A stretch of DNA of 7,299 nucleotides, from contig CANRLA010000066.1 in the NCBI GenBank assembly GCA_947631315.1, positions 1-7,299 on the forward strand. Reading direction: 5' to 3'. This DNA comes from an uncultured Clostridia bacterium (GTDB lineage Bacteria; Bacillota; Clostridia; TANB77; CAG-508). The notes beneath the pieces were generated by a model. That model did not search any database. It saw only the letters and a list, made by a program, of their open reading frames with translations, and was not told the DNA's origin. Positions 5,350 through 7,299 of this stretch are shown here, in pieces (position 1 is the first letter of the stretch; each line of letters begins with the position of its first letter). Position numbers and translations under genes: made by a program.

Positions 5350-6006
5350 ATGGAAATATCAGCATCAGTATTAAGTGTAAATGAAGAAGAATCAGTTCAT
5401 ACATTTTATAGACTAGAAACAGCACATACAGACTATTTTCACATTGATGTAATGGACGGAAAATTTGTAAAAAATGACACTACAGAAAAAATGAAAATAT
5501 ATTCAGATAATTTAAAAAACATTACCAATATTCCATTAGACGTGCATTTGATGGTTGAAGATATAAAAAAATATGTAGATATATTTTCTCCAAACGAACC
5601 GAGTATCATATCATTTCATATAGAAGCTGCAAAAAATAAAGAAGAAGTAATCGCTTTAATAAAATATATAAAACAATACACAAAAGTTGGAATAGCCATA
5701 AATCCTAATACTTCAATAGAAAATATTTATGAATATCTATCATTAGTGCACAAAGTATTAGTAATGACCGTAGAACCGGGAAAAGGTGGACAAAGTCTTA
5801 TTTTAGAAACAATAGATAAAATAAAAAAGTTAAAAGAATATATTGTTTCTAATAATTTAGATACAGAAATTGAAGCGGATGGTGGAATAAATATAGATAA
5901 TATAAAATTATTAAAAGATGCAGGAACTGATATCGCAGTTGTGGGAACATATTTAATAAACTCAAAAGATTATAGGTTTACAATTAATAAGTTAAAAGAA
6001 ATCTAA
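5350..6006 (+). CDS. rpe: Ribulose-phosphate 3-epimerase
   Basis: This cytoplasmic TIM-barrel enzyme interconverts D-ribulose 5-phosphate and D-xylulose 5-phosphate in the pentose phosphate pathway. The 218 aa match the family length (about 215-225). Motifs in order: ISASVLS (3-9, usually IAPSILS), HIDVMDGKFV (31-40, with metal or catalytic His31 and Asp33), DVHLMV (64-69, His66), MTVEPGKGGQ (139-148, flexible loop), EADGGI (175-180, catalytic Asp177; usually VDGGI) and the phosphate-binding GTYLI (199-203, usually GSAIF). All expected catalytic residues are present. The P in IAPS and FVPN is replaced, so it is a somewhat diverged member; another sugar-phosphate epimerase of the same fold (such as allulose-6-phosphate epimerase) is possible but less likely in this neighbourhood. 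AAGAGGT (5337-5343) supports the start at 5350. Rpe commonly follows rsgA in Firmicutes; here an inserted gene separates them. Confidence 0.93.
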   Translation: MEISASVLSVNEEESVHTFYRLETAHTDYFHIDVMDGKFVKNDTTEKMKIYSDNLKNITNIPLDVHLMVEDIKKYVDIFSPNEPSIISFHIEAAKNKEEVIALIKYIKQYTKVGIAINPNTSIENIYEYLSLVHKVLVMTVEPGKGGQSLILETIDKIKKLKEYIVSNNLDTEIEADGGINIDNIKLLKDAGTDIAVVGTYLINSKDYRFTINKLKEI

Positions 6007-6136
6007 ACTGAAAGGCATCAAAAAAATTCATAATTAAAAATACAAACTCATTTAATAATAAGAACTAAGAATAAAATTAAAAATAAAAGCACAAATACAA
6101 AGTAAAATAAAAAATAAAGTGAAAAGGAAAAAAGAA

Positions 6137-7299
6137 ATGTCAAATAGAAGAGCAAGAACAAGAAGAAAAGAAAATAAAATGTTGGAGTTTATTAGCAACA
6201 AAACCTTTGTAAGATTAAGTGTTATATCAATAATTGTAATAATTGCTTGTATTGTGATAATGTATTTTCTAAATGAAAATGAAAAGCAAAAAATCTCAGA
6301 TGAAAAAGCTAGAATTGATGCGCAAATAGAAGATATTTACACATCGACATCAGCTAAAATTAATAATGCAAATGAATATAAAACTAATCAAATAATTAGG
6401 CTAGCAGCTGTTGGAGATATCTTATGTGGAAATAATTTGAAAAATTATGGAAGGGACTATAACAATATTTTTACAGATATATCAAAATATTTCAAAGATG
6501 CAGACTACACTTTAGGAACTTATGAAACAACAATAACAGACGAAACAAAAAGTTTTGCTGATGCAGTAAAAAATAGTGGAGTAAACTTTGTAAGTTTAGC
6601 ACATAATCACGCATTAGATCGAGGAATAGATGGATTAAATAATACAAAAAATTATTTAGAATCAATAGATATTGAAACAGTTGGAACTTATGAAGATACA
6701 GCAGAAAATAGAGTAAAAATAATAGAAATAAAAAATACTAAAATTGCAATTGCAGCTTATACATACAATAACAACAAAGAAGGAGTAAATATTTACTCAG
6801 AAGATTTAGTAAAACAAGACCTAGAATATGCAGAAAATAATGCTCAAATAACTATTGTAATGATGCACTGGGGAAATGTTAATACAAACGAAGTAAGCAA
6901 AACTCAACAGGAACAAGCAAAATTCTTAGTTAGCAATGGAGCAGACATAATAATAGGGGCACACCCATCAGCAGTACAAAAAATGGAAGTTATCCAAAAT
7001 CAAGATTTTAAAGATTGTTTTGTTGCTTATTCAGTAGGAGATTATACATCTGATTTTTCAATAGAAAATGCAAACTTAGAACTTATTTTAAATATACAAA
7101 TATTTGTAGACAAAGAAGGAGAAGCATCAATTTATAAGGTTGATTATACGCCAGTTTATATGTTTGACAAAGGTCTTAAATTTACAGAAGACAGATTCAA
7201 AATACTTGATATGAAAGCTGAAATTGCAAATTATGGAGCAGAAACAAGTATGATTGACAAAAATACTTATGATAAATTAGTAAGAGGTGTAGATAGATT
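6137..7299 (+). CDS. Membrane-anchored CapA/PgsA-family metallophosphatase-like protein, 3' end outside window
   Basis: The first 387 codons are present and no stop is reached. A basic N-terminus (about ten Arg/Lys in the first 25) precedes one membrane segment (about 27-45), giving an N-in topology with the catalytic-type domain outside. The domain (from about 86) shows the CapA/PgsA motifs: AVGDILCG (91-98, Asp94), GTYETTI (127-133, Glu130, usually NLE), SLAHNHALDRGIDGL (153-167), MMHWGN (242-247), IIIGAHPSAVQ (271-281) and AYSVGDYTSDF (297-307). CapA proteins are tied to poly-gamma-glutamate capsule synthesis in Bacillus, but many Clostridia carry stand-alone homologues of unknown substrate; no capBC-like genes are visible, so no capsule role is claimed. 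AAAAGG (6123-6127 region) lies about nine bases before the ATG. A 130-bp A-rich spacer without a clear hairpin separates it from rpe, so it may share the rpe transcript. In Bacillus a thiamine pyrophosphokinase gene follows rpe instead. Confidence 0.87.
   Translation, partial: MSNRRARTRRKENKMLEFISNKTFVRLSVISIIVIIACIVIMYFLNENEKQKISDEKARIDAQIEDIYTSTSAKINNANEYKTNQIIRLAAVGDILCGNNLKNYGRDYNNIFTDISKYFKDADYTLGTYETTITDETKSFADAVKNSGVNFVSLAHNHALDRGIDGLNNTKNYLESIDIETVGTYEDTAENRVKIIEIKNTKIAIAAYTYNNNKEGVNIYSEDLVKQDLEYAENNAQITIVMMHWGNVNTNEVSKTQQEQAKFLVSNGADIIIGAHPSAVQKMEVIQNQDFKDCFVAYSVGDYTSDFSIENANLELILNIQIFVDKEGEASIYKVDYTPVYMFDKGLKFTEDRFKILDMKAEIANYGAETSMIDKNTYDKLVRGVDR

Overview
The window looks like chromosome from a low-GC Bacillota (Clostridia-like) bacterium. 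Most of it is very AT-rich (a hand count of 841-900 gives 12 G/C in 60). Codons favour A/T endings, Shine-Dalgarno sites are AGGAGG-like, and the gene order prpC-prkC-rsgA-...-rpe is the well-known Firmicutes signalling and ribosome-assembly block. All genes read on the + strand. A prepilin-like N-terminus of the GITLIALVVT type is common in uncultured gut Clostridia; placing the organism there is inference.

Layout: 1-480 is the C-terminal two-thirds of the PP2C phosphatase PrpC. 565-2541 is the membrane Ser/Thr kinase PrkC with three PASTA repeats. 2656-3528 is the ribosome-assembly GTPase RsgA. 3529-3758 is a non-coding block with a 27-bp perfect inverted repeat at its two ends and a strong terminator hairpin inside. 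3759-5154 is a prepilin-like protein with a LamG/concanavalin-type passenger domain, broken by a single-base frameshift near 4762-4775. 5155-5349 holds a 20-bp direct repeat, a terminator-like hairpin and an extended -10 promoter. 5350-6006 is ribulose-phosphate 3-epimerase (Rpe). 6137 to the window end is a membrane-anchored CapA/PgsA-family protein, cut by the window edge.

PrpC and PrkC form the opposing phosphatase/kinase pair that senses muropeptides through the PASTA domains; RsgA and Rpe are housekeeping genes that commonly sit beside them. The prepilin-LamG gene is a guest between rsgA and rpe. It has its own terminators on both sides, its passenger half is much richer in G/C than its neighbours (35/60 at 4741-4800), and the gene after it restarts from its own promoter.

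No unmistakable new defence or metabolic system is visible. The most interesting material is (a) the repeat-bordered, compositionally mosaic prepilin-LamG insertion and (b) the near-perfect palindromes in several intergenic gaps, including one that separates a strong Shine-Dalgarno sequence from the prkC start codon.
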